A stretch of DNA of 64,000 nucleotides from an uncultured Eggerthellaceae bacterium (GTDB taxonomy: Bacteria; Actinomycetota; Coriobacteriia; Coriobacteriales; Eggerthellaceae), in NCBI GenBank assembly GCA_934668515.1, contig CAKUNS010000007.1, positions 1 to 64,000 on the forward strand, written 5' to 3'. Below, in pieces: positions 27,905 to 37,100 of the stretch (positions are counted from its first letter, which is position 1; each line of letters starts with the position of its first letter). Made by a program: the position numbers and the translations under genes. A model generated the notes under the pieces. That model was not told where the DNA came from, did no database searches, and saw only the letters and a program-made list of their open reading frames with translations.

Positions 27905-30022
27905 TTAGCTTCTGCGGCTTGAACCATAAGCCGCGTTTTTCCTATTGCCGAATGCGCTTCCCTTGCGCGCCTGCTTCTTCAAACCGGCCAGCGCATCTTT
28001 CTCAGACGTGCCTTCGAACGACGCGCGCAGCTTAACCACCTGATCGCGGATCTGGGCAGCTTGTTCGAAGTCCATGTTCTTCGACGCCTCAGCCATCTCG
28101 TCCTCCATGCTGGAGATGATGCGAAGGACCTCTTCACGTGAAAGCTCGGCCAATTCCTGATTGACCTGCTCGGCCGTCTTGCCAGCGCTTCCCTCGGTGA
28201 CGTATCCGATGATGTTGCTGATGGCCTTGCGGACGGTTTGCGGCTCGATGCCGTGATCCTCGTTGTACTTCATCTGGATGGCGCGGCGGCGACGCGTCTC
28301 GTCAATGGCCAAACGCATGGAATCGGTGATCTTGTCAGCGTACATCAAAACTTGGCCCGACACATTACGCGCCGCACGCCCAATGGTCTGAATGAGCGAG
28401 CGGTGGTTGCGCAGGAAGCCTTCCTTGTCTGCGTCAAGAATGGCGACTAGCGACACCTCGGGCAGATCGAGGCCCTCGCGCAGCAGGTTGATGCCCACCA
28501 ACGTGTCGAACTTGCCCATGCGCAAATCGCGCAGAATCTCGACACGGTCGAGCGTGGCGATGTCCGAATGCATGTATCGCGCGCGAACACCCTGGTCAAG
28601 CAGATGATCGGTCAAGTCTTCCGCCATCTTCTTGGTGAGCGTGGTGATAAGCGTGCGCTCGTCACGCGAAGCGCGCAACTTTGCCTCGTCTATGATGTCA
28701 TCGATTTGCGAGGCGACGGGACGCACGATGATCTCGGGGTCAAGCAACCCGGTTGGGCGAATGATCTGCTCGACTTTCGCCTGGCTGACGCGCTCCTCAT
28801 AATCGCCCGGGGTTGCCGACACGTAAATGAACTGCGGCACACGCTGCTCGAACTCGTCAAAACGCAGCGGACGGTTGTCCAAGCAGCTGGGCAACCTGAA
28901 GCCATGCTCGGCCAGGGTGATCTTACGCGAACGGTCGCCTTCGTGCATGCCGCGGATCTGCGGCACGGTGACATGGCTCTCGTCGATGATGCACAGGAAG
29001 TCCTTTGGGAAATAATCGATGAGCGTGTACGGCGGCTCGCCCGGAGCGCGGCCGTCGATATGACGCGAATAGTTCTCGATGCCGCTGCAGAAGCCCATGG
29101 TCTCGAGCATCTCAAGATCGTAGCTGGTGCGCATCTCGAGGCGCTCCGCCTCAAGAAGCTTACCTTCGGAGCGGAACTGCTCGAGACGGTTTTGAAGCTC
29201 CTCGCGGATGCTTGCCATGGCACGATCGAGCTTCGGGCGCGCAGTGACGTAATGGGAAGCCGGCCAGATGGGAAGCGCTTCATACGTTTGAATAACCTCA
29301 CCCGTGACGTTGTCCACTTCCGAAATGGATTCGATCTCGTCACCCCAGAACTCGATGCGGATGGGGTTGTCGGCGTACGGAGGGAACACATCCAGGTTGT
29401 CGCCGCGCACGCGGAAGGTCCCGCGCGAAAGCTCGTAATCGTTTCGGTCGTATTGAATGTCGATAAGGTCGTGGATGACATCGTCGCGGTCAGCAGGTTT
29501 CTCCTTGTCAAGGAAAACAGCCATGCCCGCGTAATCCATCGGCGAGCCGATGCCATAGATGCAGCTTACGGACGCAACCACGATGCAATCACGACGCGAA
29601 AGCAAAGCGGACGTGGCCGCATGACGGAGTTTCTCGACTTCCTCGTTGATCGATGCGTCTTTCTCGATAAACGTATCCGAAGCAGGAACGTATGCTTCGG
29701 GCTGATAGTAGTCGTAGTAAGAAACGAAGTAGACAACCGAGTTGTTGGGAAAGAACTCCTTCAGCTCGCCCGCCAGCTGGGCCGCAAGCGTCTTATTGGG
29801 GGCAAGCACCAACGTGGGCTTCTGCGTGGCCTCGATGACTTTAGCCATGGTGAAGGTTTTGCCCGAGCCGGTCACGCCCAAAAGGGTTTGATAGCGCATG
29901 CCATCGTCGACGTTCTTGGCAAGCGCCTTGATGGCTTGGGGCTGATCGCCTGCAGGCTCGTACGGCGAAACAACCTTGAACGGCGTGTTGGCAAGCCTTA
30001 CGTCAGGCAGCTTGCCTTCCAT
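27905..30022 (-). CDS. uvrB: Excinuclease ABC subunit B
   Basis: Damage-verifying helicase-like subunit of nucleotide excision repair. The 705-residue protein shows Walker A LGVTGSGKTFTMA, the beta-hairpin region YYDYYQPEAYVP, motif II IDESH, motif VI region QTIGRAARN and the C-terminal UVR domain (EDEMAEASKNMDFEQAAQIRD). A start at 30022 (ribosome site GAAGG) is preferred; an in-frame ATG at 30055 would add 11 residues and cannot be excluded. The gene lies downstream of coaE, an order shared with many actinobacteria. Confidence 0.97.
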   Translation of the reverse strand: MEGKLPDVRLANTPFKVVSPYEPAGDQPQAIKALAKNVDDGMRYQTLLGVTGSGKTFTMAKVIEATQKPTLVLAPNKTLAAQLAGELKEFFPNNSVVYFVSYYDYYQPEAYVPASDTFIEKDASINEEVEKLRHAATSALLSRRDCIVVASVSCIYGIGSPMDYAGMAVFLDKEKPADRDDVIHDLIDIQYDRNDYELSRGTFRVRGDNLDVFPPYADNPIRIEFWGDEIESISEVDNVTGEVIQTYEALPIWPASHYVTARPKLDRAMASIREELQNRLEQFRSEGKLLEAERLEMRTSYDLEMLETMGFCSGIENYSRHIDGRAPGEPPYTLIDYFPKDFLCIIDESHVTVPQIRGMHEGDRSRKITLAEHGFRLPSCLDNRPLRFDEFEQRVPQFIYVSATPGDYEERVSQAKVEQIIRPTGLLDPEIIVRPVASQIDDIIDEAKLRASRDERTLITTLTKKMAEDLTDHLLDQGVRARYMHSDIATLDRVEILRDLRMGKFDTLVGINLLREGLDLPEVSLVAILDADKEGFLRNHRSLIQTIGRAARNVSGQVLMYADKITDSMRLAIDETRRRRAIQMKYNEDHGIEPQTVRKAISNIIGYVTEGSAGKTAEQVNQELAELSREEVLRIISSMEDEMAEASKNMDFEQAAQIRDQVVKLRASFEGTSEKDALAGLKKQARKGSAFGNRKNAAYGSSRRS

Positions 30023-30089
30023 AGCGATACCTTCGAGATTCGAAAGATGAGCCATTGAGAATGCCCCTTAGAACACGACGGTGAGACAG

Positions 30090-30125
30090 AAAAGCGGCGC
30101 CGCGCCCGCACGGGCATGGCGCCGC
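30090..30125 (-). terminator. Terminator between coaE and uvrB
   Basis: Stem GCGGCGCC (30094-30101) pairs with GGCGCCGC (30118-30125) and is followed on the minus strand by TTTTCTGTC. It lies soon after the coaE stop, so coaE and uvrB may be separate transcripts. Confidence 0.6.
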
Positions 30126-30148
30126 GCCATAGCAACACGCTAGCAGTA

Positions 30149-30760
30149 TTAGAGTTGGATGCCCTCTTTTTCAGCGTAGTCGTTCCACCAGCTGACAACC
30201 TTGTTATACAGCTCTTCCTTAGTGCCGTCATTGCTGAACACGACATCGGATTCCTCGATGCGCTCGGCATCGGTAACCTGCTGGGCAATGCGACGGCGAA
30301 CATCGTCCTCGGCCCAGCCTGCGGCAACGGCGCGCTGAAGGCGAACGTCAAGCGGAGCCAGAACGCCGATGACGATGTCGGCGGCATAGCCCATCGACGA
30401 TGCGCGATTCTTGTACACCGAATACTCGACAACCACGGCCTTGCAGCCTTTGCGCTTCAGCTCGTCCAGTCGCTCGACGAACAGCTCCTCGATGCGAGGC
30501 ATGGTAATACGGTTGAGCTTACGCGTTTGAGCAGGGCTTTCGAATGCCTTGCGTGCAAGGGCCGGACGGCTGACTTCGCCGTACGGATCGAAGATGTCAG
30601 TCCCGAAAGCACCGAGCAGGTCGGTTTTCACCGTCTCCCACATAAGGACGTCATGGCCGATCTGATCGAGGTCAAGCCAGTCCAAACCTTGATCGACAAG
30701 GGCCTTGCGCGCGGTAGATTTTCCGGCACCCATCCCGCCGATGACGAAGATTGTGAGCAT
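30149..30760 (-). CDS. coaE: Dephospho-CoA kinase
   Basis: Last step of coenzyme A synthesis: phosphorylates dephospho-CoA on the ribose 3'-OH. The 203-residue P-loop kinase begins MLTIFVIGGMGAGKST (Walker A GGMGAGKS at residues 8-15), followed by LDLDQIGHDVL (the conserved Asp/His of the substrate site) and the lid-region Arg pairs around RRRIAQQ. The start at 30760 has GGAGG eight bases upstream. It sits in the rpsA-coaE-uvrB order, although a divergent acyltransferase gene now separates it from rpsA. Confidence 0.93.
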   Translation of the reverse strand: MLTIFVIGGMGAGKSTARKALVDQGLDWLDLDQIGHDVLMWETVKTDLLGAFGTDIFDPYGEVSRPALARKAFESPAQTRKLNRITMPRIEELFVERLDELKRKGCKAVVVEYSVYKNRASSMGYAADIVIGVLAPLDVRLQRAVAAGWAEDDVRRRIAQQVTDAERIEESDVVFSNDGTKEELYNKVVSWWNDYAEKEGIQL

Positions 30761-30985
30761 GGTGACCTCCTGCATGTCGATCTGAAACAATAGAGATAAA
30801 TATAGGTATGTGCAGAGCCGTATATTTTATAATACACGAGCGTTTCGCCGCTATCGCATCCAACTTGCGTCTTTTTCCGCGGCGTGACCAAACGCGCCGA
30901 TTGGGGTTGGCGCAAAAACAACGGCCTCTCGGCAGGCATTCGTCACGCCCGCGGCCGATCGATAGCTTGATGGGGGAATCGTTCG

Positions 30986-32848
30986 ATGAGTCGACCGAAA
31001 ACACGCTACATCCCTTCGCTTGACGGACTGCGCGCATTTGCTGTTCTAGCCGTTATCGCCTATCACATGAACATGTCCTGGGCCCCCGGCGGCCTTCTTG
31101 GCGTGACCATGTTCTTCGTCCTTTCCGGCTACCTGATCACCGGGCTTCTTATCGCCGAATTCGATTACTCGGGCACCATCGACCTTAAAGACTTTTGGAT
31201 GAGGCGAATCCGCCGCATCATCCCCGCTGTCTTCTTTACCCTGATCGGGGTTGCTTTCTTATGCGTTTTGTTCAACCACGCGCTGTTTACCAAGATGCGC
31301 CCGCAGATACTGCCAACCGCCCTGTTCTTCAACAACTGGTTCCAGATCTTCGGCAGCATCTCGTACTTCCAAGCGCTTGGCGCCCCCTCTCCCATCACGC
31401 ATTGCTGGTCGCTTTCCATTGAAGAGCAGTTCTATATCGTATGGCCCGTCTTTATGCTGCTGGCTCTGCGCGCTGGCATGCGCAAGGGGACGCTGCGCAA
31501 AGTCACCACGGCGCTGATCGTTGTCTCGGCCGTCCTGATGATGATCCTGTTCGATCCGGCAGGCGACCCCAGCCGCGTTTACTACGGCACCGACACACGT
31601 GCGTTCTCGCTGTTGATTGGCGCACTGCTTGCCATGATCTGGCCCTCGGCGAAGCTTTCCGATATCAGCGGCCGCGACCTTTCAGGCGCAGAACGCATCG
31701 CCTTTGACGGCGTGGGCGTTGCGGCGCTTATCGGGTTAGTGCTGATGGTAGGCCTTACCAATGGATACTCACCCTTCATTTACTATGGCGGCCTGGTGCT
31801 TTGCTCGCTGCTAACCGCGCTTGCCATTGCCGTGATGGTTCATCCTGTCAGCATTATCGGGAAGATCTTCTCGTGGCAGCCGCTGGTGACCATCGGCAAA
31901 CTCAGCTACTCCATCTATCTGTGGCACTACCCCATTCTGCTTCTTACCACCCCGGGCAACCTTCAAGATGGCCTGCCTTGGTATCTCAGGATTTTGCAGC
32001 TTGCCCTGATCATCGGGGTGTCGTGGCTTTCTTACACCTTCGTCGAAAACCCCATCAGGCACGGCGCCATCGGCAATTTCGTGCGCAACCTGCGCGAAGG
32101 CGCGTTCACCCTACGCGAATGGGTTCAAACCCATCTGATTCCCGTAGCCGTTTGCGCACTGGTTGTTTTGGTAACCGTTATCGGCTGCATCTTCGTTCCC
32201 GACACCAGTGCCCTTGAAGGCGGTGATCTTCTGAAAAGCGAAGAAGCCCAAACCAATGCGCCCGAAAGCAACGAGATCGAGCCTGCCGCCCCGGCGCCCG
32301 ACCCCTACGACATCGTCATGATCGGTGACTCGGTATCGGTACGCGCCATCCCCGATTTCAGCCAAACATTCCCGCATGGCCTCATTGATGCGCAGGTAAA
32401 CCGCCAGCTTTGGGACGCGCCGGGCATTTTGCAGCACTATCTAGACATGGGAATGGTCGGTGACGTGGTCGTATTCGCACTGGGAACCAACAGCGTGGTC
32501 ACCGACGACCAGATCGATGACGTGATGAGAGTGGTCGGACCCGAAAGGGATGTGTGGTTCGTGACCACACGCTCGACCACCGACTGGCAAGACGAGTCGA
32601 ATGCCGCGCTGTGGAATGCGGCCGCCCGTTACAGCAACGTCCAGATCATCGACTGGTTTGGATTCAGCGCCAACCGCGAAGACCTCTTCGACGGCGATGG
32701 CACGCATCTTACCGAGGAAGGCGCCGGAATCTATACCGCGCTGGTCAAGAGCGCGGTAGAAGCGTACCTGCCCGAGCACCCCGAAGATGAAAACACAGCC
32801 GAAGAAGCCACGGAAGACGACGGTGACGCTGGGGGTGAGGCAGCGTAG
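30986..32848 (+). CDS. OafA/YrhL-type membrane acyltransferase with SGNH domain
   Basis: A 620-residue protein predicted to O-acetylate a cell-envelope polymer. The N-terminal acyltransferase-3 domain has about ten membrane helices, starts IPSLDGLRAFAVLAVIAYH (the conserved catalytic His) and includes FFVLSGYLIT. A stalk and linker (about residues 430-460) lead to an extracellular SGNH hydrolase-like domain: block I MIGDSVSVR, block III-like LGTNSVV and block V DGTHLTEEG with the Asp/His pair. The tail is acidic. It lies alone on the plus strand between coaE and rpsA. Peptidoglycan (OatA-like) or a wall polysaccharide are both possible acceptors. Confidence 0.9.
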   Translation: MSRPKTRYIPSLDGLRAFAVLAVIAYHMNMSWAPGGLLGVTMFFVLSGYLITGLLIAEFDYSGTIDLKDFWMRRIRRIIPAVFFTLIGVAFLCVLFNHALFTKMRPQILPTALFFNNWFQIFGSISYFQALGAPSPITHCWSLSIEEQFYIVWPVFMLLALRAGMRKGTLRKVTTALIVVSAVLMMILFDPAGDPSRVYYGTDTRAFSLLIGALLAMIWPSAKLSDISGRDLSGAERIAFDGVGVAALIGLVLMVGLTNGYSPFIYYGGLVLCSLLTALAIAVMVHPVSIIGKIFSWQPLVTIGKLSYSIYLWHYPILLLTTPGNLQDGLPWYLRILQLALIIGVSWLSYTFVENPIRHGAIGNFVRNLREGAFTLREWVQTHLIPVAVCALVVLVTVIGCIFVPDTSALEGGDLLKSEEAQTNAPESNEIEPAAPAPDPYDIVMIGDSVSVRAIPDFSQTFPHGLIDAQVNRQLWDAPGILQHYLDMGMVGDVVVFALGTNSVVTDDQIDDVMRVVGPERDVWFVTTRSTTDWQDESNAALWNAAARYSNVQIIDWFGFSANREDLFDGDGTHLTEEGAGIYTALVKSAVEAYLPEHPEDENTAEEATEDDGDAGGEAA

Positions 32849-32895
32849 AATCACAGTCTTGCCTGCCGCCTCGACAACCGAATATCAATGATTCA

Positions 32896-32917
32896 GAGGG
32901 GCGATTCGCCCCTCTTT
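32896..32917 (+). terminator. Terminator after the acyltransferase gene
   Basis: GAGGGGCG (32896-32903) pairs with CGCCCCTC (32907-32914) across a 3-base loop, followed by TTTCC. It lies about 50 bases after the acyltransferase stop. Confidence 0.6.
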
Positions 32918-32944
32918 CCATGCCATGGTCTAAAGGCATAATGA

Positions 32945-32977
32945 AAGGGCGGGAAAGCTTAACGCTTTCCCGCCCTT
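32945..32977 (-). terminator. Strong hairpin after rpsA
   Basis: A perfect 14-bp stem (32945-32958 with 32964-32977, loop 32959-32963) lies just past the rpsA stop. The T-run is short on the minus strand. It may also block convergent read-through. Confidence 0.65.
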
Positions 32978-33000
32978 GGCGGTTTCGATGCTAGCGAAAA

Positions 33001-34194
33001 TTACTCAGCAGCAGTCTCGGTAGCCTCAGCCTCGGGAGCCTCGGTCTCCTTCTTGCCGTCCTCGGCAATGTTCTCGACCGCGATCTCGATGCCCAGGTCG
33101 GCAGCGGCAGCCTTCATGGACAGGCTGATGCGACGACGCTCGGGGTTGACGTCCATAACCTTGACCTTGACGACGTCGCCAACCTTCACGACCTGTGCAG
33201 GGGTGTCGATGTGACGCGGAGCCATCTCGGAGATGTGGACCAGACCCTCGGTGTTCTCGCCCAGAGCGACGAATGCGCCGAACGGAACGACCTTAGTGAC
33301 GGTGCCGTCAACGATGGTGCCAACGGGGTAGTTCTCGACGAGCTTGACCCAAGGATCAGGCGTGGTCTGCTTGAGACCCAGGGAGATGCGCTCGCGCTGA
33401 AGGTCGACATCCAGAACCTCGACCTCGACCTCTTGGCCAACCTTGACAACCTCGGAGGGATGGTTGACGTGGTTCCAAGAAAGCTCGGAAATGTGAACCA
33501 GACCGTCGATGCCGCCCAGGTCGACGAATGCACCAAAGTCGACGATGGAGGAAACGGTGCCCTTGAGGCGCATGCCCTTGGAGAGCTTGGCAAGGATCTC
33601 GACGCGCTCGTTCTTGCGGCCCTCTTCGAGGATGACGCGGCGGGAAAGAACAACGTTGTTGCGGTTGCGATCCATCTCGATGATGCGTGCCTCGAGCTCG
33701 GTGCCCAGGTAAGCATCCAGATCCTTCACGCGGCGAAGGTCAACCAGGGAAGCAGGCAGGAAGCCACGCAGGCCGATGTCGAGGATGAGACCACCCTTGA
33801 CGACCTCGATGACCTCGCCAGTGACAGGCTCGCCGGCCTTGAACTTCTCCTCGACGGAGATCCAGGCACGCTCGTACTCGGCACGCTTCTTGGAGAGGAT
33901 GAGACGACCGTCCTTGTCTTCCTTCTGGAGAACCAGAGCCTCGATCTTGTCGCCAACGGTGACCAGGTCGGCAGGATCGGCGTCCTTGCGGATGGAGAGC
34001 TCGCGAACGGGGATAACGCCCTCGCTCTTGAATCCAATGTCCACCAGGACCTCGTCGCGCTCGATCTTGACGACAGTGCCGTCAACCAGATCGCCTTCGT
34101 CGAACTCGGTGAGGGTGCCATCGATCATCTGGTTCATCTGCTCATCGGAGATGTCGGAGAAATCGATGACGGACGGGTTTTTGATTTCGGTCAA
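33001..34194 (-). CDS. rpsA: 30S ribosomal protein S1
   Basis: RNA-binding ribosomal protein that helps mRNA bind the 30S subunit. The 397-residue protein contains four S1 OB-fold repeats, seen as GDLVDGTVVKIERDEVLVDI, GEPVTGEVIEVVKGGLILDI, GMRLKGTVSSIVDFGAFVDL and GTIVDGTVTKVVPFGAFVAL, then an acidic Glu/Ala tail. Four repeats are the usual actinobacterial/low-GC form, shorter than the six of E. coli. Translation appears to start at TTG (34194), with AAAGGGG seven bases upstream and no better ATG nearby. Confidence 0.96.
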   Translation of the reverse strand: MTEIKNPSVIDFSDISDEQMNQMIDGTLTEFDEGDLVDGTVVKIERDEVLVDIGFKSEGVIPVRELSIRKDADPADLVTVGDKIEALVLQKEDKDGRLILSKKRAEYERAWISVEEKFKAGEPVTGEVIEVVKGGLILDIGLRGFLPASLVDLRRVKDLDAYLGTELEARIIEMDRNRNNVVLSRRVILEEGRKNERVEILAKLSKGMRLKGTVSSIVDFGAFVDLGGIDGLVHISELSWNHVNHPSEVVKVGQEVEVEVLDVDLQRERISLGLKQTTPDPWVKLVENYPVGTIVDGTVTKVVPFGAFVALGENTEGLVHISEMAPRHIDTPAQVVKVGDVVKVKVMDVNPERRRISLSMKAAAADLGIEIAVENIAEDGKKETEAPEAEATETAAE

Positions 34195-34446
34195 AACGGA
34201 CCCCTTTCAATTCTCGGGGACCCTTCGCCATGAATGATTGCTGACATTTACCATGTTCGGGTGACGCGAAGCCCAGCTGATGCCGAACCCCTCGTTGTGC
34301 AACAAACATGTCTCGGGGGCCAATACTGTTGCTTGCAAGTCCGTCTTACAAGCCGCATTAGTATATCATGCCGCAAGCCCCCGTGCGGAGCGTTTCAATG
34401 ACGTCGACAATTCACCACGAGTCGCCCAAATGATTTTGCAGTCAGC
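34195..34446. promoter_or_regulatory. rpsA upstream region with -10-like site
   Basis: On the minus strand TATACT (34370-34375) is a plausible -10 element for rpsA, though no good -35 stands 16-18 bases before it. Otherwise this 250-base stretch between the ABC ATPase gene and rpsA shows only the rpsA ribosome site. No terminator for an upstream gene was recognised. Confidence 0.35.
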
Positions 34447-35052
34447 TTACCGTCCGACGCATTCGCGCAGGTCAACAACGCGCGTTGCGATCTTCTTCGT
34501 CAGGGCGGGCGAATGCGACACGAACACCAAGCCCATGTTTTGGCGTTCGCATTCCTCAAGCAAGAAGCTCCAGATCTGAGCTTGCGTCACGGCATCGAGC
34601 ATGGTCGAGATCTCGTCGGCAATCAGGTAGCGCGGAGAAGCGCCCAATGCACGGGCGATGCAGAAGCGCTGAAGCTCGCCGCCGGAAAGCTCGTGCGGGA
34701 AACGCGTGAGCCACTCGTCGCGAATGCCGAGGCCGCGCACGATGCGCCCGGGGACGTCCCCTGCCTCGGCGAGGGTCTTCGCCATGCGCAGACGCGGATC
34801 GACCGCGGTGTCGGGGTGCTGGATGATAAGCTGAACGGGGCTTGCGCCGTTGTTGGGCAGCGGTTCGCCGTCAATCAGGACCGAACCCGACCACGGGCGC
34901 TCATATCCGGCCAACACGCGACAGAGCGAGGTTTTGCCGAAGCCGGACGGGGCGCTCAGGGCGACGCGCTCACCCGGGACGATGGATAGGTTGAAGCCTT
35001 CGTACAGAGTTCGCTTGCCGTAGCCGAACGTGACGTCGCGCGCCTCTAACAT
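34447..35052 (-). CDS. Peptide/nickel-type ABC transporter ATPase (second)
   Basis: A 201-residue ABC ATPase, short for the DppF/NikE group (usually about 250 or more) but with the core motifs: Walker A SAPSGFGKTS near residue 36, signature LSGGELQRFCIARAL near residue 122 and Walker B LIADEISTMLD. The usual C-terminal oligopeptide-transporter extension is missing. It overlaps the preceding ATPase gene by 7 bases and is the last gene of the five-gene importer. It provides one of the two ATP sites of that transporter. Confidence 0.9.
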   Translation of the reverse strand: MLEARDVTFGYGKRTLYEGFNLSIVPGERVALSAPSGFGKTSLCRVLAGYERPWSGSVLIDGEPLPNNGASPVQLIIQHPDTAVDPRLRMAKTLAEAGDVPGRIVRGLGIRDEWLTRFPHELSGGELQRFCIARALGASPRYLIADEISTMLDAVTQAQIWSFLLEECERQNMGLVFVSHSPALTKKIATRVVDLRECVGR

Positions 35053-36143
35053 GCCGAACCCCCTTCCTCTTTAAGATCTTTGTCCTCTTCAGGCACTTCC
35101 GAGGAAGCGCCATCGGGAGTTAGACCTTGGCCCTCCTCAGGCACTTCCGAGGAAGCGCCATCGGGGGCTGAGCCTTGGCCGCTTTCGGGCGCACTCGAGG
35201 CGCCGAGATCGGCAAGCGCCTGCCACAGCTCGCGGGAGAACGGATGGATCAGCCCGTCAGGCGTGCTGGCAGCGAAGTTCTCGACAGAAGTCTCCTCGAC
35301 CACGGTGCCATCCTTGAACACCGCGATACGATCGGCCACACGAAGGGCGAGCTCGATATCGTGCGTGATAAGCAGCACGCCGTTGCCTTGGTTGGCGAAC
35401 GCGCGAAAGTCATCCATGGCGCGCACGGCAAGCTCCAAGTCCAGACCGGGCGTCGGCTCATCAGCAACGATGACGCGCGGGTCGTCCATAAGCGCCGTGC
35501 ACAAAAGCACGCGCCTGGCCATGCCGCCCGAAAGCTCATGCGGATACATGTCGGCAACCTGCGGGTCAAGCCCATAGCGCGCGAACAGCTCCTCGCGTTT
35601 CGCACGACGCGACTCGCGGTCGGCACCGGATGCGCCGAAACCTTCCACCTGCTTGCCCACGCGAATCAGCGGGTCAAGAGCACGCACGCTTTGAGGCACC
35701 ATCGAGATGCCATGGCCGCGCAACGCGACAAGACCGGTCGCGTCCTGAAGTTCGCCGTCATACCAAATCTTGCCCTTTACCTGAGCATTCGGCTCGAAAA
35801 CACCCATGACCGCGTCGGCGAGGAGTGTCTTGCCCGAACCCGACGCGCCCACGATCGCGATGATCTCGCCGGCATGGACGGAAAGACTCAAACCATGCAG
35901 CGCCTCCACGTGCTTCTTCTTCGCGCGGAAAAAGCTCTGCCGCTCGTCGTACATGCTGAACGCAACGGCGAGATCCTCAACCTGAAGCAGATGATGGCCG
36001 TGCTCGTGATGCGAAGCGGATGCATGCGCATGATGATGGTGGCGCTCGGCATTAGCATGGGTCTCGTTGTGCGAAGAAGCCTGCTCGGGCACCCCTTCGA
36101 CAACGCCGCCCAAAAACTCGGCGCTGGAATTACTGTTCTCCAT
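35046..36143 (-). CDS. Peptide/nickel-type ABC transporter ATPase with His-rich N-terminus
   Basis: A 365-residue ABC ATPase of the DppD/NikD group. Before the ATPase domain there is a His-rich run (about residues 20-52, with HHHHAHASASHHEHGHH), unusual for this family and suggestive of nickel, zinc or cobalt binding. Walker A is GASGSGKTLL, signature LSGGMARRVLL and Walker B VIVADEPTPGLD. The C-terminal tail contains two copies of a 16-residue unit with PDGASSEVPEE. It lies 6 bases after the second permease gene and overlaps the next ATPase. The His tract favours a metal substrate but peptides cannot be excluded. Confidence 0.9.
   Translation of the reverse strand: MENSNSSAEFLGGVVEGVPEQASSHNETHANAERHHHHAHASASHHEHGHHLLQVEDLAVAFSMYDERQSFFRAKKKHVEALHGLSLSVHAGEIIAIVGASGSGKTLLADAVMGVFEPNAQVKGKIWYDGELQDATGLVALRGHGISMVPQSVRALDPLIRVGKQVEGFGASGADRESRRAKREELFARYGLDPQVADMYPHELSGGMARRVLLCTALMDDPRVIVADEPTPGLDLELAVRAMDDFRAFANQGNGVLLITHDIELALRVADRIAVFKDGTVVEETSVENFAASTPDGLIHPFSRELWQALADLGASSAPESGQGSAPDGASSEVPEEGQGLTPDGASSEVPEEDKDLKEEGGSAC
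35090..35185 (-). repeat. Tandem 48-bp coding repeat in the ABC ATPase tail
   Basis: A 28-base identical core, CAGGCACTTCCGAGGAAGCG onward, occurs at 35090-35117 and 35138-35165, a 48-base period. The two 48-base units agree at most other positions. They encode a 16-residue repeat. Confidence 0.85.
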
Positions 36144-36149
36144 GGTTCC

Positions 36150-37100
36150 CTACCTTTGCGCCGTATGCGGATCGATGAGCTTGCGAAGCCCCGAACCAGC
36201 GAAGTCGAACAACAGAACGCATGCCACCAAGGCAAGGCCCGGGAACACGGCCAACCACCATGCACCAATGGACAGGTAACCCATCGACTCGCTTAGGATG
36301 ATGCCAATTGCCGGCATGTCGGGCGAAAGGCCGAAGCCAAGGAACGTCACTGCCGCTTCGTGCAGGATGGCATGCGGGAACAGCAGAACCAATCCAACGA
36401 TGAACTGCGGGAACAGCGCGGGCAGCATATGCGTGAGCGCGATCTTCAAGCGGCTTTGCCCTAGCTTGCGCGCAACCGCCACATACGGGGCCTCGCGGCA
36501 CTGAAGGATCTCGGCGCGCAGCACGCGCGTAAGACTTGGCCAATGAGTGAGCGCAACGCCAATGGCCACGCCCCAGAAACCCTTGCCAAGGGCGAACGAA
36601 ATCAGAATGAGCAACACGATATGCGGCACGCCCAAAACCAGGTCGACCAGCCACGTGACCACCGCATCGGCCTTCTTGCCGCCAAGAGCCGCGATCGAGG
36701 CCAAAATCAGGGCAATGATCGCGGAAGCGGTTGCCGCAATCAGACCCAAAAGCACGCTGGTGGAAAGGCCCGTCAAGGTTCGCGCCAACATGTCACGACC
36801 CATCCAGTCGGTGCCGAACAGGCGAGCCAGGCACGGAGCCATGTTCTTAGAAGCGAAATTCGTGCGAACCGCTTCATCACTCAGCAGCAAGCCAGCAACG
36901 ACCACAACAACCAGCGCAAGCGCAGAGGCAACGCAAACCGCAAGGGTGACCTTTCGGTTGGAAGCGCGCGACAACGGCTCGTGCAAAAGCACGGGTTCCA
37001 AGTCTTTATGAGACGAGGCGGCCATCGCCGATACGGATTCCGCAGCCTGCGCGGCGGGCTCGTTCGAAGCACCGATCGTGCAAGGTTCCAGATTCGTCAT
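36150..37100 (-). CDS. Peptide/nickel-type ABC transporter permease (DppC/NikC-like)
   Basis: A 316-residue membrane protein with about six hydrophobic helices and a long polar N-terminus of some 50 residues. The DppC-type pattern is visible: GTDWMGRDMLARTLTGLSTS near residue 95, and the cytoplasmic coupling loop with LTHWPSLTRVLRAEILQCRE (EAA-like). It overlaps the first permease gene by ATGA. It forms the membrane channel with that protein. Confidence 0.93.
   Translation of the reverse strand: MTNLEPCTIGASNEPAAQAAESVSAMAASSHKDLEPVLLHEPLSRASNRKVTLAVCVASALALVVVVVAGLLLSDEAVRTNFASKNMAPCLARLFGTDWMGRDMLARTLTGLSTSVLLGLIAATASAIIALILASIAALGGKKADAVVTWLVDLVLGVPHIVLLILISFALGKGFWGVAIGVALTHWPSLTRVLRAEILQCREAPYVAVARKLGQSRLKIALTHMLPALFPQFIVGLVLLFPHAILHEAAVTFLGFGLSPDMPAIGIILSESMGYLSIGAWWLAVFPGLALVACVLLFDFAGSGLRKLIDPHTAQR

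Noticed and set aside
28568..30058. A 496-codon plus-strand frame opposite uvrB.
   Set aside because: Same shadow effect; uvrB on the minus strand has all its motifs and the antisense product shows none.
35090..35185. The 48-bp repeat as a trace of a mobile element or CRISPR.
   Set aside because: Only two in-frame copies with no spacers or cas genes; it is a coding duplication.
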